A stretch of DNA of 64,000 bases, taken from contig CM042567.1 of NCBI GenBank assembly GCA_023630585.1, positions 16,718,501 through 16,782,500 of the forward strand, written 5' to 3'. Numbering within the stretch: position 1 is the first letter of the stretch; every line of letters begins with the position of its first letter. Shown here piece by piece: positions 31,391 through 43,137 of the stretch. The DNA comes from Cranoglanis bouderius (taxonomy: Eukaryota; Chordata; Actinopteri; Siluriformes; Cranoglanididae). The notes under the pieces were generated by a model that did no database searches, was not told where the DNA came from, and saw only the letters and a program-made list of their open reading frames with translations. Both the position numbers and the translations under genes were made by a program.

Positions 31391-32104
31391 AGAAGGGGTT
31401 TTGCCCAGGGGAAGGTAGAGACTCTGTGTGTTGTTCGAGACCATTAGGGTTTGTCCGGCAACGAAGATAGGTCGCATGTGTGTAGTTAGATAATGGGGGA
31501 GTATTTAGGAGCGTTTTAAAGAGATTGGCTGCGTCCGAAACCCTACTACACAGTAGGCCAAAAGCAGTACGCTAGAGGCGTAGTATGTCCGAATTCTCAC
31601 TAGGCGGGAAACAGTAGTCCAGAAATACCCGGATGGCGTACTGCTTCGGGCGAGATTTTGCAGTGTGCAACCGATGGACACTACGCGAGTCAAACAATCC
31701 CATAATGTAACGGTACTGGTGCGAGCGTGCTCAGAAAAAAATAGCGGAAGACAGCGTCGGCTCTTTTTAAGTATTAAACCTTGGTTAAACAGGACTTGTT
31801 TAACAATACCCGAATAAATTGTTAACTTGTTTAAGATTTTTGTGTTTATGATTACGCCGAATGTCACATGACAATGCTAACATACCGATTAGTACGTACT
31901 GTTTCAACGGCCATGCAGTAGATACTGCATCGAATGTGTTGCACAAAGAGGACTCCTCAGTATTACAGACATTGTGACTCCCAAAGAGAATTATGTTACG
32001 CAGAGAGGATTCATTGGTACCAGTGACGTTGTGATTAATTGCCGGGACTGCGGGGATGGGAATAAAGTGAAGGGCTTTCTCTGAGGACACTGATCCGGCA
32101 TGGC
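31391..32104. repeat. Probable non-autonomous DNA repeat (ggctgcgtccgaaacc end)
   Basis: From about 31,527 the sequence begins ggctgcgtccgaaaccct, a phrase found at the ends of short fish DNA elements, and goes on through cagtacgctagaggcgtagta. A second block at 31,865-31,925 (acatgacaatgctaacatac) looks related. A matching terminal inverted repeat was not found. Not coding. Confidence 0.4.
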
Positions 32105-33359
32105 TGATTCCTTTCCCTAGACCCCGGGGTCCCGCCCCGCATTGTTTTGTAAATACGTCGCAATACTGAAGTAAGAGTCGGTCGCAACTTCCGTCTTGTT
32201 TCCTGGAAGTGGGGAAGTGTTTTGCATTTTAATTTTCTATGTGGGTGTGCATGTTGTATTGTGAGTTTTTAAAAGTTTATATGAATGATTACTCTGGGTA
32301 CGTTGGTCTGGGGAAGCGCTGATAAGTGAATAGTGATCACGATTTCTATTGTACCGTGTGGGGCAGGGATTAACCACTAGAGTGCAGTGTTAGTTTCACT
32401 TGTGTATCGCCGTTTGTTTTAGTGACGGCGTACAGAGTAAATGTTTGTTGAATTTATTTAAATATTAATTTAAATAATGGTTATATTTTCCTAAATAAAA
32501 TTGTCAATAAAGTGATATTTTCTATAAAGTCCCGGTGGTGTGATGTACACTCTGTTCTTCATAAATCTGGTTAAACCTCTTTAAGGAAAATTAGAGGTTT
32601 ATTACAATACGTTAATGTATATACGGTGTAATTCGCCCGGTTTTTTAAGCGAGCAACAAGATTATAGTCACCAAAATCAACGTCTTATTTATTTATTGAA
32701 TGTTGCAGTGTTTATTATAAATGATTTATCCATGCACATAAATGTTTAAAAAAAAAATTTTAAAAAAAGATATGTCCTCATAATCTTAAAATAAAGCATT
32801 AACCCCCTACCCACCCCCTCACAATGACTCTTCTCCAATGACGTGTATGCTAGCGCGAGGGCTGGTTCAATCCCTCTCCTCCAGCACCCTGTCATAAAAC
32901 GTGTGTTTGTGAACAGCCACTTTCTACTATCCAATAACAACCGATGGATAAAAGCAAGTCCCGCCCTGCATTTATTTTAGTAAATACGGAAATAAGAGTC
33001 GTTCGCAACTTCTGTTGCAAAGGGAAATGAAGCAGTCAATAAAGTTAACATGATTTAATACATGGATTTCCAATCTGATCAACAATTATATAACAAACGT
33101 GATATTATATCTATAGAAATTTTCACAGTTATGTAAGGGGTAAGTATGGTTTTGTATTATAACAGTTGAAGAAAAAACTTAAACAAAAACTTAAATTGAG
33201 GCAAATGTGATATTTTCTTTGCAATTTAATTTAATGTAAAATGTCAAATTCATGTAGTAATATTTTACCAATTGATATCAATTATAAGTACCTACTTAAG
33301 AATAGCACGTCATTCACATGTTGATTTGTTGCTGTTTGTTTCCACTGCAGTTCTTTCAC
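32105..33359. other. No gene seen; two diverged copies of a short repeat
   Basis: A phrase including cccgcc, gcatt, taaatacg, taagagtcg and tcgcaactt occurs at about 32,133-32,193 and again at about 32,961-33,020. The rest is AT-rich and without coding signs. Confidence 0.5.
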
Positions 33360-33369
33360 AGACACTCTA

Positions 33370-33475
33370 CTCTAGGCATGGGCGTAGATTCCACGGGGGA
33401 CATGTCCCCTGCACTTTTAATAAAACGTAAATTCATCCCCCGCACTTTTAATAAAACTTTTTCACTGGACATGGG
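33370..33475 (+). repeat. Short dispersed repeat with internal duplication
   Basis: Begins aggcatgggcgtagatt and holds two near-copies of cccctgcacttttaataaaa about 45 bases apart. This form is common in fish genomes. Class undecided. Confidence 0.5.
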
Positions 33476-34074
33476 CAATTTGTGTATCTTTGATTACTAC
33501 ACGTGTACATGTCTAAGTCTTTACGTGACCTGATGTTGCCATGACAATTGGTCACTCACTTCACGTGTCGCACCCATGCTCATGCTCACAACCACACAAT
33601 GTACATGCTCAATGTATACGTAACCTTATTTTACATTGTTTGGCATGAAAACCTCAATGTAAAAACATCAAACACTATTATACATGTGTATTGAATGTTT
33701 TATTTATATTGAACTATCCAAAACACAAACAAATCGCACTCTGTGCTGTGGATGTACAATTCTAATATGCCTGTGAAGGCTGTTAGTAGACCCTGCTCTA
33801 TATGATATTTTTACCTTACAAATTCTACATTCTGCCTTTATGTTATCCATGTTATTAAAATGCATGTATTAAGTGTATTAAAATGGAGAATGTTATCACA
33901 TGTGATTGTTGCATGCACATATACATCAACACACCATTCAGTTATGGAGTGTGAGGGGGTGAAAAGATCATCCTATTATTCTGTCTTGTATTAATTTACA
34001 AAAAAATGAAATCGGCTCTGGGACTGGAAACGGCTCCCGTTGTTCACTTAAAGGAGCCAACTCACAGAGCCAAC
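33476..34074. other. No gene seen
   Basis: AT-rich sequence. Near 34,010-34,070 the string ggctctgggactgg and its surroundings suggest another old repeat, not classified. Confidence 0.45.
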
Positions 34075-34357
34075 TGTAGTGATATGGTTAAATACTGCCC
34101 CCTTGTGTGGGTGGGGATGAGTGTTTTCAAGAAATGAAGGACGTCATCACATCTGCCTGACCTGGCTTACTTCAGCACAAAACATTGATAAATAGCCATC
34201 CTAACACAACATGGTGTCAGAAGTTTGCATGAGAATGGCATTGGAGGACAGAGAGAGCCCTTTTGCCTAGAGTGGTACAGAGAATTCACACTATTGGATG
34301 TGAAATTTCACAAACGAGATCGCTTGACACATGCAGGGGGGAGCTGCGTGAGAGAAA

Positions 34358-34930
34358 ATGGATCGGTTTCAGGTACTGCCACCGCAAAAGTTCGACTTCT
34401 CAAAACCAGAAGAATGGCCAAAGTGGAGTAAAAGGTTTGAAAGATTTAGAGTTGCATCTGGAGTTACAAGCAGAAGAGAACCAAGTGAATGCACTCATGT
34501 ATACAGTAGGCGACGAGGCAGAGGACATCCTCACATCACTGCGTCTCACTTCGGAACAGCTCTGTGAGTATAATACTGTCATGGAGTGACTAAATGAACA
34601 CTTTGTAGTTCGAAGAAATGTAATATTTGAACATGCAAAGTTTAATATGATGCAGCAAGAATCAGGAGAGTCTGCAGATAATTTCATCACAGCACTACAT
34701 TGCCTAGCTGAGCATTGTGGCTATGGAGAATTATACAGTGAAATGATTCGGGACAGGTTAGTAGTTGGACTGAGAGATAAAAGATTGTCAGAGCAACTTC
34801 AGATGGATCCTGAACTCACTACAGAAGGCTGTCACATGTGTACGCCAAAGTGAGCTGGTAAAGAAACAGCAAGAGGAGCTGAAAGCCAACTTCAAAAGTG
34901 ACTTGGCAACGAATGTTGACCTTACAATAA
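34358..34930 (+). pseudogene. Gypsy gag, frameshifted
   Basis: MDRFQVLPPQKFDFSKPEEW opens the frame at 34,358, giving the WPKWSKRFERFRVASG helix. The frame then shifts to ENQVNALMYTVGDEAEDIL, a typical Gag capsid step. A stop lies at 34,587-34,589, then MQQESGESADNFITALHCLA and RDRLVVGLRDKRLSEQLQ, again a good match to Mag/SURL-type Gag. The nucleocapsid region is broken. Confidence 0.8.
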
Positions 34931-35149
34931 AGGATGAGGCATGATGCAGAGTAAGAAGCCTGCTAGGATGGCAGAGAAGAAAACGGTGTCAGATTAAAGT
35001 CTATCCCATGCGAGTGGTATGGAAAAATTCCATCTCACAGCAAATTTCAGTGCCCAGCAAGGCAGGCATACTGCAACCTTTGTAGAAAGAAACCCTTTTT
35101 TCAAAAAAAAAAAAAAAAATTATGCAAAAGTTTGCAGGTCCAGAGGAAT

Positions 35150-35530
35150 CAGTGAAGTGAACATGACTCGTGATGAACAAGGGAGTGACATAGCATTCTT
35201 AGGTACTGTCAGTACAGAGCGGAATGATGTCCCCTGGCTGATAAAACTAAAAGTGAATGATTCTGAGGTGCTGTTCAAAGTGGACACGGGAACAGATGTC
35301 ACTGTGGTTTCTGAAGAACTGTTCAAGGAGGAAAACTTTGGTAAACTGCAGAAAACCTCAAAGATATTGCTGGGACCAGGCCAAGATTCACTGCAGGTCA
35401 AGGGTAGGTACACAGCTAAACTCAGCACAAAAAATATAACCACGACCCAAGACCCATGTGATCTCGGGATCGAAAATGGCACTACTCGGGCAGCCGGTGA
35501 TCCAGGCTCTAGGCATCATAGCGAGAACTG
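35150..35530 (+). pseudogene. Gypsy protease
   Basis: VPWLIKLKVNDSEVLFKVDT followed by GTDVTVVSEELF: the DTG active site of an aspartic protease at about 35,281-35,289. GRYTAKLS follows. An A-rich run upstream at 35,100-35,120 and later frame breaks separate it from gag and RT. Confidence 0.82.
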
Positions 35531-35539
35531 ATACAGTAA

Positions 35540-36120
35540 ACCTTGATAGTCTGGAGTTGGTGAAAAGACAGTTTCCTGAATTTTTCCAGTGTCTGGGAAA
35601 ACTGCAGGGAGAGTATGTGATATCCCTAAAGCCTGATGCCAAGCCCCTTTCACTGTCAACACCCTGTTATATTCCTTTACCCCTCATGTCAAAGTGAAAC
35701 AGGAATTGCAATGCATGGAGAATCAAGGAGTGATTACCAGAGTAGAACAACCGACTGACTGGTGCGCAGGCATGGTCGTTGTTCCGAAACCAAGCGGTGC
35801 AGTGCACATATGTGTGGATCTAACAAAGCTCAACAGCGCAGTATACATTCTTCCTTCTGTGAAACATTCTCTGGGTCAACTTGATGGAGCCAAGGTCTTC
35901 TCAAAATTCGATGCCAACTCAGGATTTTGGCAGATTCCGTTATCACAGAATTCAGCCCTCCTTACCACCTTTATTACTTCCTTTTGGAAGGTTCTGCTTC
36001 AACTGACTTTGTTTTGGAATTTCTTGCTCTCCAGAACATTTCCAGAAAAGGATGTATCAGATGCTGGAGGGTCTAGATACTGGATGAGTCAGGAGTTCAT
36101 GCAGATCCTGAAAAGGTGCG
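35540..36120 (+). pseudogene. Gypsy reverse transcriptase, catalytic part deleted
   Basis: LEGEYVISL-type entry sequence, then VKQELQCMENQGVITRVEQ, TDWCAGMVVVPKPSG, DLTKLN and KVFSKFDANSGFWQIPL (catalytic Asp in FDA). After about 35,990 the frames jump and sequence passes to QKRMYQMLEGL-like codons. The YxDD box is missing. Confidence 0.82.
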
Positions 36121-36720
36121 TGCAGTCACACACATGAGTGAGCCGACAAATGTAAGTGAAGTGCGGAGATTTACGGGCATGATAAATCACCTAGGGAAGT
36201 TTTTACCTAACCTAGCAGAGAAAACGCAGCCTTTGAGAGATCTACTGCAGAATAAGAATATATGGGCATGGGGAGAGCAACAACAGAGAGCTTTTGAGAA
36301 CATTAAAAGAGATCTAAGCACACCGCCTGGGCTGGCTCTTTACAATCCAAAAGCAACCGCAGTTGTTTCAGCTGATGCATCATCATACGGGCTAGGAGCT
36401 GTATTGCTACAGATGCAAGGTGACAAGCAGCTTAAACCTGTAGCTTATGCATCAAGAGCACTCACAAACATGGAAAGGAGATATGTGCTAATTGAAAAGG
36501 AGGCCTTAGCTGTCACTTGGGTCTTTCTTTTCATGTAGAAACAGACCACAAACCCTTGGTACCCCTTTTGAGTTCAAAGAATCTAGACGAACTACCACTG
36601 TGTATCCAAAGATTGCGGATGAGACTCGTGAAATTCACTTACACTATTTTGCATGTTCCAGGGAAAAACATTGCGACTGCTGATGTCCTCTCCAGAGCAC
36701 CTGGAGGAGAAGGAGAACAT
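36120..36720 (+). pseudogene. Gypsy RT connection and RNase H
   Basis: VRRFTGMINHLGKFLPNLAE then RDLLQNKNIWAWGEQQQRAF, AVVSADASSYGLGAVLLQ (RNase H Asp), PVAYASRALTNMERRYVLIE and, after a stop at 36,536-36,538, HVETDHKPLVPLLSSKNLDE and ATADVLSRAP. Only the single stop, with a small frame step near it, breaks this otherwise good domain. Confidence 0.88.
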
Positions 36721-37893
36721 CACGGACAGCAAAGTGAAGAAGAGATTAACCTGTATGTGAACTCAATTGTCACAAGCTTACTTGCTACTGAAAAGAGACT
36801 TCGCGAAATTCAGCAACACCAGGAAGCTGATCCAGTTTTACAGCTGGTGAAGAAGTACTCTCTAGAAGACTGGCCAACTAAAAACAGAGTGGAAGCCATG
36901 GTGCAGTCGTACTTCCAATTTGCTGGGGAGTTAACGGTAGAAAACAGACTGTTATTAAAAGGCTGTCGACTGGTAATTCCAAAATCACTACAGAGTGATA
37001 TCCTTGAGAAATTGCACATTGCACACCAAGGCATAGCTAAGTGTTGAGAACGTCCTAAGCAATCAGTTTGGTGGCCAGGACTTAGCACACAGTTTCAATC
37101 AAAGGTAGAGAAATGTGATGTTTGTGCAAGCCAAAGGAAGAACTTTAAAGAGATCTTGATTCCCACAGAATTCCCTGAGAGGCCTTGGACAAAGGTCGGA
37201 GCAGATCTGTTTCAGTGGAAAGAGGATCAATACTTGCGGGTGATTGATTATTTTTCCCGGTTTGTGGAAATAGCGAAACTGTCATCAACAACTGCTGCAG
37301 GTGTAGTAACCCATCTCAAAAGTATGTTTGCTCGTCACGGAATTCCTACTGAGGTGATGTCAGACAATGGACCACAATTCAGTGCTGAATATTTCAAGAA
37401 ATTCGCTAAAGAGTGGGGTTTCTCTCATACGACGTCCAGTCCCAAATATCCTCAAGCCAATGGGGAAGCTGAAAGGGCAGTGAGGACTGTGAAGGATTTT
37501 CTTACCAAAGCAGCAAATCCATATATTGCTCTTATGGAGTATTGCACAACACCATTCGCTGATGGATATAGTCCTGCAGAACTGCTGATGGGCCGAAAGC
37601 TTCGCACGACAGTCCCAGTTATTCCGTCAATGTTGAACCCAGGCTGGATGGACATGGATTGTCTGAAAGCAAAGGAAAAGGTTAAGAGAGAGAAACAAGG
37701 TAAACAGTTTAATAAAAGACACAGAGCACATGACTTACCACAGTTGCATCCAGGTGAGCCAGTGTTGATCAGTGACACTAAAGAAAAAGGGACTGTGATT
37801 ATGAAAGCGGAGACCCCAAGATCTTACCTGGTGGAATCACCTAAGGGTATTCTTCATCGGAATCGAAGTCGAAGTAGAAACATCAAGTCTTAA
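36720..37893 (+). pseudogene. Gypsy integrase, one stop codon
   Basis: Zinc module HIAHQGIAKC, a TGA at about 37,045, then SVWWPGL and CDVCAS. The core keeps three acids: GADLFQWKED (Asp), MSDNGPQFSAEYF (Asp) and NGEAERAVRTVK (Glu). The open frame 37,156-37,893 runs on through LLMGRKLRTTVP and a C-terminal Lys/Arg-rich end, with no chromodomain. It is close to intact. Confidence 0.9.
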
Positions 37894-38030
37894 TAGAACA
37901 CCTGTACTGGTAAACAAAAATTCTGGTGTTGAGCCAGATGGTGTGAATTGGATAATGCTTCAGTGCTTCTCAACACTCCTGTGAAAAGATATCCTTCAAG
38001 GGACAGGAGACCCCCAAAGTACCTGAAGGA

Positions 38031-38487
38031 CTTTGTGCATAGTTAGCAGGTACTGTTGGGAGAACTGAGTGATTTGCTATGGGGCAGAATAATCCTCCAC
38101 ACTGAGTAGAAGGAATAGACTCTGTGCGGAAACAATTGCTGCACCGCTACTGTATTAATATATTTTGCACCGCTCCTGTTATGCTCTAATCTGTTAACAT
38201 GGGAACTTTTTTCTTATAAATGTGAACATTTAGCATTTTTGTTATATTATTCTTGATCATATTGGAAATCCATTGCTTTAGGATTTATTCCTCGTGTTTC
38301 AGTGTGGTGTTAGGGAAAGACCATTTTCAAAACGTGAGCTACACATTCTTAATAGCACATAACTTGTTGCAAGTTCACTTCTGCATTCACTTCATTTTGT
38401 GCAGATGTGAGTTGTAATATTACATTTATGTTGTGTATATATCTGATTAATCTCATATAGCATGCGTTTGGGTGAGTTAATTTACTG
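38031..38487. other. No gene seen
   Basis: Flank of the Gypsy element, possibly containing its 3' LTR, but no copy exists for comparison. Confidence 0.4.
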
Positions 38488-39787
38488 TAGTGTTGGGTCC
38501 GAGTCAACCTTTATCGAGTTCGAGTCGAGACCTATCGAGTCCAAGTCCGAGTCCAAAAGGGGCCGAGTCCTTAAAGTAATTAAATTGAAAAAAAGATTTG
38601 AAATTGCAATTGTAAACTCAACACTGAGCTGTTGAATTAATATTTTAAACTTCACAAACCAGTGGCAACATAAATGTAACAAAAAATACCACTATTACAT
38701 CTTGCCATTGCCATTTAATATTTTTATTTTATGTCATCAGCACCTCAACTAGTTTCCTATCAAAAATGGTTTCAAAGAAAAAAAGGGATATAGAGGTATA
38801 TGTAGAACTTTTATTATATTACAAGTGTATGAAAATACAAATTAACCTGTTTTGTTATTGTATCACATTATATTGTGTCCTCCAGTTTGAGTTGACATTT
38901 CAGTGATTTGATGCCTCTCCCCCAGAGTTATATAGGCTGAGAGAGAGAGAGTACAGAGTAGAGTTACATTTAGCAGCATGTCATAACAACAAGCTTCATG
39001 CTTTATTACTGCTTTTAATCTGTCTATGAATGATAACAAACTCATTTCTGATCACAGCTCTGTTCTTGTAACTTTTTTTCATTTTAATTCCTAAGATGAA
39101 AAAAAAAAATCCCTATCATCAGGGTTTATGATATTTACTACATTAAGAAGTACATTTCACATTTTACATGAAATTCAAAACTGGAATCACCAAATGCTAA
39201 TGTTTAGGGGTGGGCGATATGACTACAATCTTAATTTACAATAACGATACGTTTTCTCAGGTAGGTCTATCAGTAGTATTCAAGTAAGAAATACTATGGA
39301 AATTGAGTAAAGCAATTAAATGTAAAATAAAATAGACTTCACTGTATGACATATACAGTGATTCTTATTAAATTTACTGAAGTTATTCAGTCAAATGAGT
39401 GAGTGATTTTCTCTTTGTCTTTTGTTATTTGATTATTAATGACACAGACAGCAGCAGGTTTATTAGACTGCTGTCACTTTAAGACCTAATGCAAAGATCC
39501 AATATACGGTATTGACATGATGTGTGTGTATTTATTTGACTGTCCAAGTGGAATAAGCCGCTTTCTGTGCACACGCTTCAAATGTGTGGTCAGGCAGGGA
39601 GACATTCATTAATTTCTTATTATCTTAGTTTTATGTTGTTATTTTTTTTTTTTATGTTGTTATCTTTCTTTTCATGTTCTTTTCATGCATTAGCTGAACT
39701 GTTAATCATCCGGGGCTGAGCCCAGATTCTTCTCCATTAAAAAAAAATAATAATAAAAAAAAACTTTTAAAAACGTACTTCTATATA

Positions 39788-41353
39788 CACCCGTGGCCAA
39801 AAGTTTTGAGAATGACACAAATATTAATTTTCACAAAGTCTACTGCTTCAGAGTTTTTAGATCTTTTTGTCAGATGTTACTAACTGTTACTGAAGTATAA
39901 TCACAAGCATTTCATAAGTGTCAATGGCTTTTATTGACAATTACATGAAGTTTATGCAAAAAGTCAATATTTGCAGTGTTGACCCTTCTTTTTCAAGACC
40001 TCTGCAATTCGCCCTGGCATGCTGTCAATCAACTTCTGGGCCACATCCTGACTGATGGCAGCCCATTCTTGCATAAGCAATGCTTGGAGTTTGTCAGAGT
40101 TTGTGGGTTTTTGTTTGTCCACCCGCCTCTTGAGGATTGACCACAAATTCTCAATGGGATTAAGGTCTGGGGAGTTTCCTGGCCATGGACCCAAAATGTC
40201 GATGTTTTGTTCCCCGAGCCACTTCATTATCACTTTTGCCTTGTGGCAAGGTGCCCCATCATGCTGGAAAAGGCATTGTTCGTCACCAAACTGTTCTTGG
40301 ATGGTTGGGAGAAGTTGCTCTCTGAGGATGTTTTTGTACCATTCTTTATTCATGGCTGTGTTCTTAGGCAAAATTGTGAGTGAGCCCACTCCCTTGGCTG
40401 AGAAGCAACCCCACACATGAGTGGTCTCAGGATGCTTTACTGTTGGCATGACACAGGACTGATGGTAGCGCTCACCTTTTCTTCTCTGGACAAGCTTTTT
40501 TCCAGATGCCCCAAACAATCGGAAAGGGGATTCATCAGAGAAAATGACATTATCCCAGTCCTCAGCAGTCCAATCCCTGTACTTTTTACAGAATGGCAGT
40601 CTGTCCCTGATGTTTTTCCTGGAGAGAAGTGGCTTCTTTGCTGCCCTTCTTGACACCAGGCCATCCTCCAAAAGTCTTCGCCTTACTGTGCGTGCAGACG
40701 CACTCACACCTGCCTGCTGCCATTCCTGAGCAAGCTCTGCACTGGTGGTGCCCCGATCCCGCAGCTGAATCAACTTTAGGAGACGGTCCTGGCACGTGCT
40801 GGACTTTCTTGGGTGCCCTGAAGCCTTCTTCACAACAGTTGAACCTCTCTCCTTGAAGGTCTTGATGATCCGATAAATGGTTGATTTAGGTGCAATCTTA
40901 CTAGCAGCAATATCCTTGCCTGTGTATCCCTTTTTGTGCAAAGCAATGATGGCTGCACGTGTTTCCTTGCAGGTACCCATAGTTAACAGAGGAAGAACAA
41001 AATTTCAAGCACCACCCTCCTTTTAAAGCTTCCAGTCTGTTATTCTAACTCAATCAGCATGACAGAGTGATCTCGAGCCTTGTCCTCGTTAACACTCTCA
41101 CCTGTGTTAACGAGAGAATCACTGACATGATGTCAGCTGGTACTTTTGTGGAAGGGCTGAAATGCAGTGGACATGTTTTTTTGGGATTAAGTTAATTTTC
41201 ATGGCAAAGAGGGACTTTGAAATTAATTGCAATTCATCTGATCACTCTTCATAACATTCTGGAGTATATGCAAATTGCCATCATAAAAACTGAAGCAGTA
41301 GACTTTGTGAAAATTAATATTTGTGTCATTCTCAAAACTTTTGGCCACGGGTG
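39788..41353 (-). mobile_element. Intact DD35E Tc1/mariner (Traveler-like) transposon
   Basis: 1,566 bp with 64-bp perfect inverted terminal repeats (39,788-39,851 and 41,290-41,353), TA on each side (39,786-39,787 and 41,354-41,355) and one complete transposase ORF. The length, terminal repeat size and 338-residue protein fit the published Traveler group (DD35E, about 1.5 kb, about 340 residues, terminal repeats of 13-68 bp). A young, possibly mobile copy. Confidence 0.95.
39964..40980 (-). CDS. DD35E transposase, intact (338 aa)
   Basis: A cut-and-paste transposase acting in the nucleus on its own terminal repeats. It starts at MGTCKETRAAIIALHKKGYT. Residues about 4-50 form the first helix-turn-helix, a GHPR motif (residues 55-58) sits where the family's GRPR hook is, and residues about 65-105 form the second helix-turn-helix. 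The catalytic acids are Asp149 (IFSDESPF), Asp241 (QHDGAPCH) and Glu277 (NPIENLW), with 35 residues between Asp241 and Glu277; Tc1 itself has 34. The ORF ends with KKKGQHCKY at the terminal-repeat side. No stop or frameshift. Promoter elements were not identified in the about 370-bp leader. The opposite-strand ORFs over this region are shadows. Confidence 0.95.
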   Translation of the reverse strand: MGTCKETRAAIIALHKKGYTGKDIAASKIAPKSTIYRIIKTFKERGSTVVKKASGHPRKSSTCQDRLLKLIQLRDRGTTSAELAQEWQQAGVSASARTVRRRLLEDGLVSRRAAKKPLLSRKNIRDRLPFCKKYRDWTAEDWDNVIFSDESPFRLFGASGKKLVQRRKGERYHQSCVMPTVKHPETTHVWGCFSAKGVGSLTILPKNTAMNKEWYKNILREQLLPTIQEQFGDEQCLFQHDGAPCHKAKVIMKWLGEQNIDILGPWPGNSPDLNPIENLWSILKRRVDKQKPTNSDKLQALLMQEWAAISQDVAQKLIDSMPGRIAEVLKKKGQHCKY

Positions 41354-42180
41354 TAGACTGTTTGCATGCATTCTTTTCTTGCTTGTAATGGCTAATTGAA
41401 AATTGGACAAAAAGTTGGATTTATCATAAAACTTGCCTCGGGTGTTATCACTGTTTGCAGGACTACCAGACCGATAAAATGTAAAACTTTTTGACTATCT
41501 AACACGAGACTAGGCTAGTTTGGTGTTGCTAGCCATGGGGAGGAACAGCTAAGTTATCACTGTAGCTTAGTTTAGCTGCTACAGAGTCATGCAGAGTGCG
41601 TTATCTGTCCTTATGCTCTGCTCATATCATATTCACCTAACTTGTACATATTCACAAACTCATATAGACATTTACACACCTTGATTTCCTGTTCAGCACA
41701 AGAGGATGTTACTGTTTCAGTTTCAACTCCTTTACTAGTTTAAAAAATAAAATAAAACCGGCGTATCCATTTTATCCATTTTCCCTCACATTGACTGTGT
41801 GAGGGAGCGTTTGGCATAATTGAGACTGTCCGCCAATAAGACACAAGTATTTCCACGTATTTTCCTGTAAACCCTGTCTGATTGGTCTCGTCTCCATTCA
41901 GTGAAGATATAAAATTACAGGCTGTCTTCTTTTACTGACGTTCAGTTATATAGTGACAAACCGCTCCAAGTGGAGAAATTATTCGGGGCTAAAGGAAAAA
42001 TGCCCAGGTCAGGTTACACCTCTGCACATGACGTGGACTCGACTGCACTCCGGAAAATTTCCGAGTCTGTGTCAAGTTCGAGTACAAATTTACCCGAGTG
42101 CATGACAAGGCCAAGTTCGTTCATAATTGGACTCGAGTCCGGACTTGAGTCCGAGTCCGGGATCAAGTACCCCAACTCTA

Positions 42181-42640
42181 GCAGCCTGTCAAATTAACTA
42201 AAAATATTAAATTTGGTTTATCAGAAGGTAAACTTCTTTGTTATGACACACTATCTTCCTTAATTCTATCACAATTGACAAGCTCATTTTTCTCTTGCCT
42301 AATTGTGCATGTTATATTGTGGCACATTAAAATAAAATAAATTAAAATAAATCTTTAAAATAAAGCAATAAGCCTTGTGAAGCGGTGGCTTACAGTGAAA
42401 TTTAGAACAGCTAAGGGGCGTTGTTAGGCAGAACGAAGAGCGGAGTAAACCACTGTAAACCAAGGCTTCACTTGCTTTTATAAAATTGTTAGTCCATGAA
42501 AATATTTATTTAAATTTTTATTTTATTCATAAAATAAATGCAGCAACAAAAAATATAATCATATTGAAAACAAATTTACTTCAACTGTGCTCCTAAAATT
42601 TAGATTTTGCGCTTAGGTTTTTGTAATTAGGAGCATAAGT
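42181..42640. other. AT-rich, with a hairpin repeat
   Basis: No gene. See the inverted repeat at 42,378-42,470. Confidence 0.5.
42378..42470. repeat. Foldback repeat (20-bp arms)
   Basis: Arms at 42,378-42,397 (tgaagcggtggcttacagtg) and 42,451-42,470 (its near-complement, three mismatches), separated by about 53 bp. It resembles a very short palindromic MITE. Confidence 0.75.
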
Positions 42641-43054
42641 GCTCCTTAAAAAAAATTGTAACTGTAGTACCCTGATGTGTAGTTAATTGCTGTAAAACTA
42701 AAATATACTTTTCATTTTCAGCAGCAGGACCAGAGACAGGCTCCACAGCATCTACATGATGAGGATGATGATGATGATGAGGCACTTGTACTTTTTGAGA
42801 TGATTGGTTGAATAGAAATTCCACTACAAATACCATTATAATTGCATTGTTTTAATTGCTTCCATCAAAACCAATACAATTTCCATTAAAAAATTTGAAT
42901 TTGAAGGCAGGGAATGAACGTCAGTCTTATATGGGTTTCAAAGTAAACAAATTCGCTTGCTGTCCATAAAGGAATGGCTCAAAAATCACATATCCACCCC
43001 TGACCAAAGGAGTGAGATATGTTCGAAATAAAGGTGGAGTTGAGGTTGAATAAT
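42641..43054. other. No gene seen; short (GAT)n
   Basis: A (GAT)n run at about 42,757-42,780 produces the acidic or His-rich ORFs seen around it. Otherwise unremarkable. Confidence 0.55.
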
Positions 43055-43137
43055 TGTCACGGGAGACAGGTAAGCAGCCGCTCATATATTCTTGAGTTAT
43101 CAGAAATGATCAGACTCCTGACCATGGTCACTGGGAC
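43055..43137 (+). repeat. Second copy of the 1,042-1,134 module
   Basis: Same orientation; shares caggtaagcagccgctcata and gatcagactcc. It is directly followed by a different tandem repeat. Confidence 0.7.

Larger units (their letters stand above)
34075..38030 (+). mobile_element. Ty3/Gypsy element, second type, decayed
   Basis: Gag, protease, RT, RNase H and integrase occur in the standard Ty3/Gypsy order, with K02A2.6/Mag-like protein features and no chromodomain. A primer-site-like tggtgtcagaagt at 34,212 follows a short candidate 5' LTR (34,075-34,211, TG to CA). No matching 3' LTR was seen after the integrase, so that boundary is uncertain. Confidence 0.82.
38488..42180. mobile_element. 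Possible large DNA transposon carrying the DD35E element
   Basis: Left end tagtgttgggtccgagtc and right end ending ccccaactcta (complement tagagttgggg) share an inverted tagNgttggg tip, and both flanks are rich in gagtccgag phrases (38,500-38,575 and 42,045-42,165). No coding region except the nested DD35E element. No target duplication is evident at the tips, so the element call is tentative; hAT-like ends are one option. Confidence 0.4.

Noticed and set aside
34075..34211. Firm call of a 137-bp 5' LTR for the second Gypsy type
   Set aside because: TG and CA ends and a primer-site-like string fit, but no matching 3' copy was found after 38,030, so it is mentioned only as a candidate.
40055..40856. 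Plus-strand ORFs of 60-121 codons across the DD35E element
   Set aside because: They lie opposite the intact transposase and recur at the mirror positions in the 12-kb copy; they are shadows of its codons.
38480..42188. Target duplication around the gagtccgag-flanked block
   Set aside because: The 8 bases on each side (atttactg and gcagcctg) do not match, so the boundary call stays tentative.
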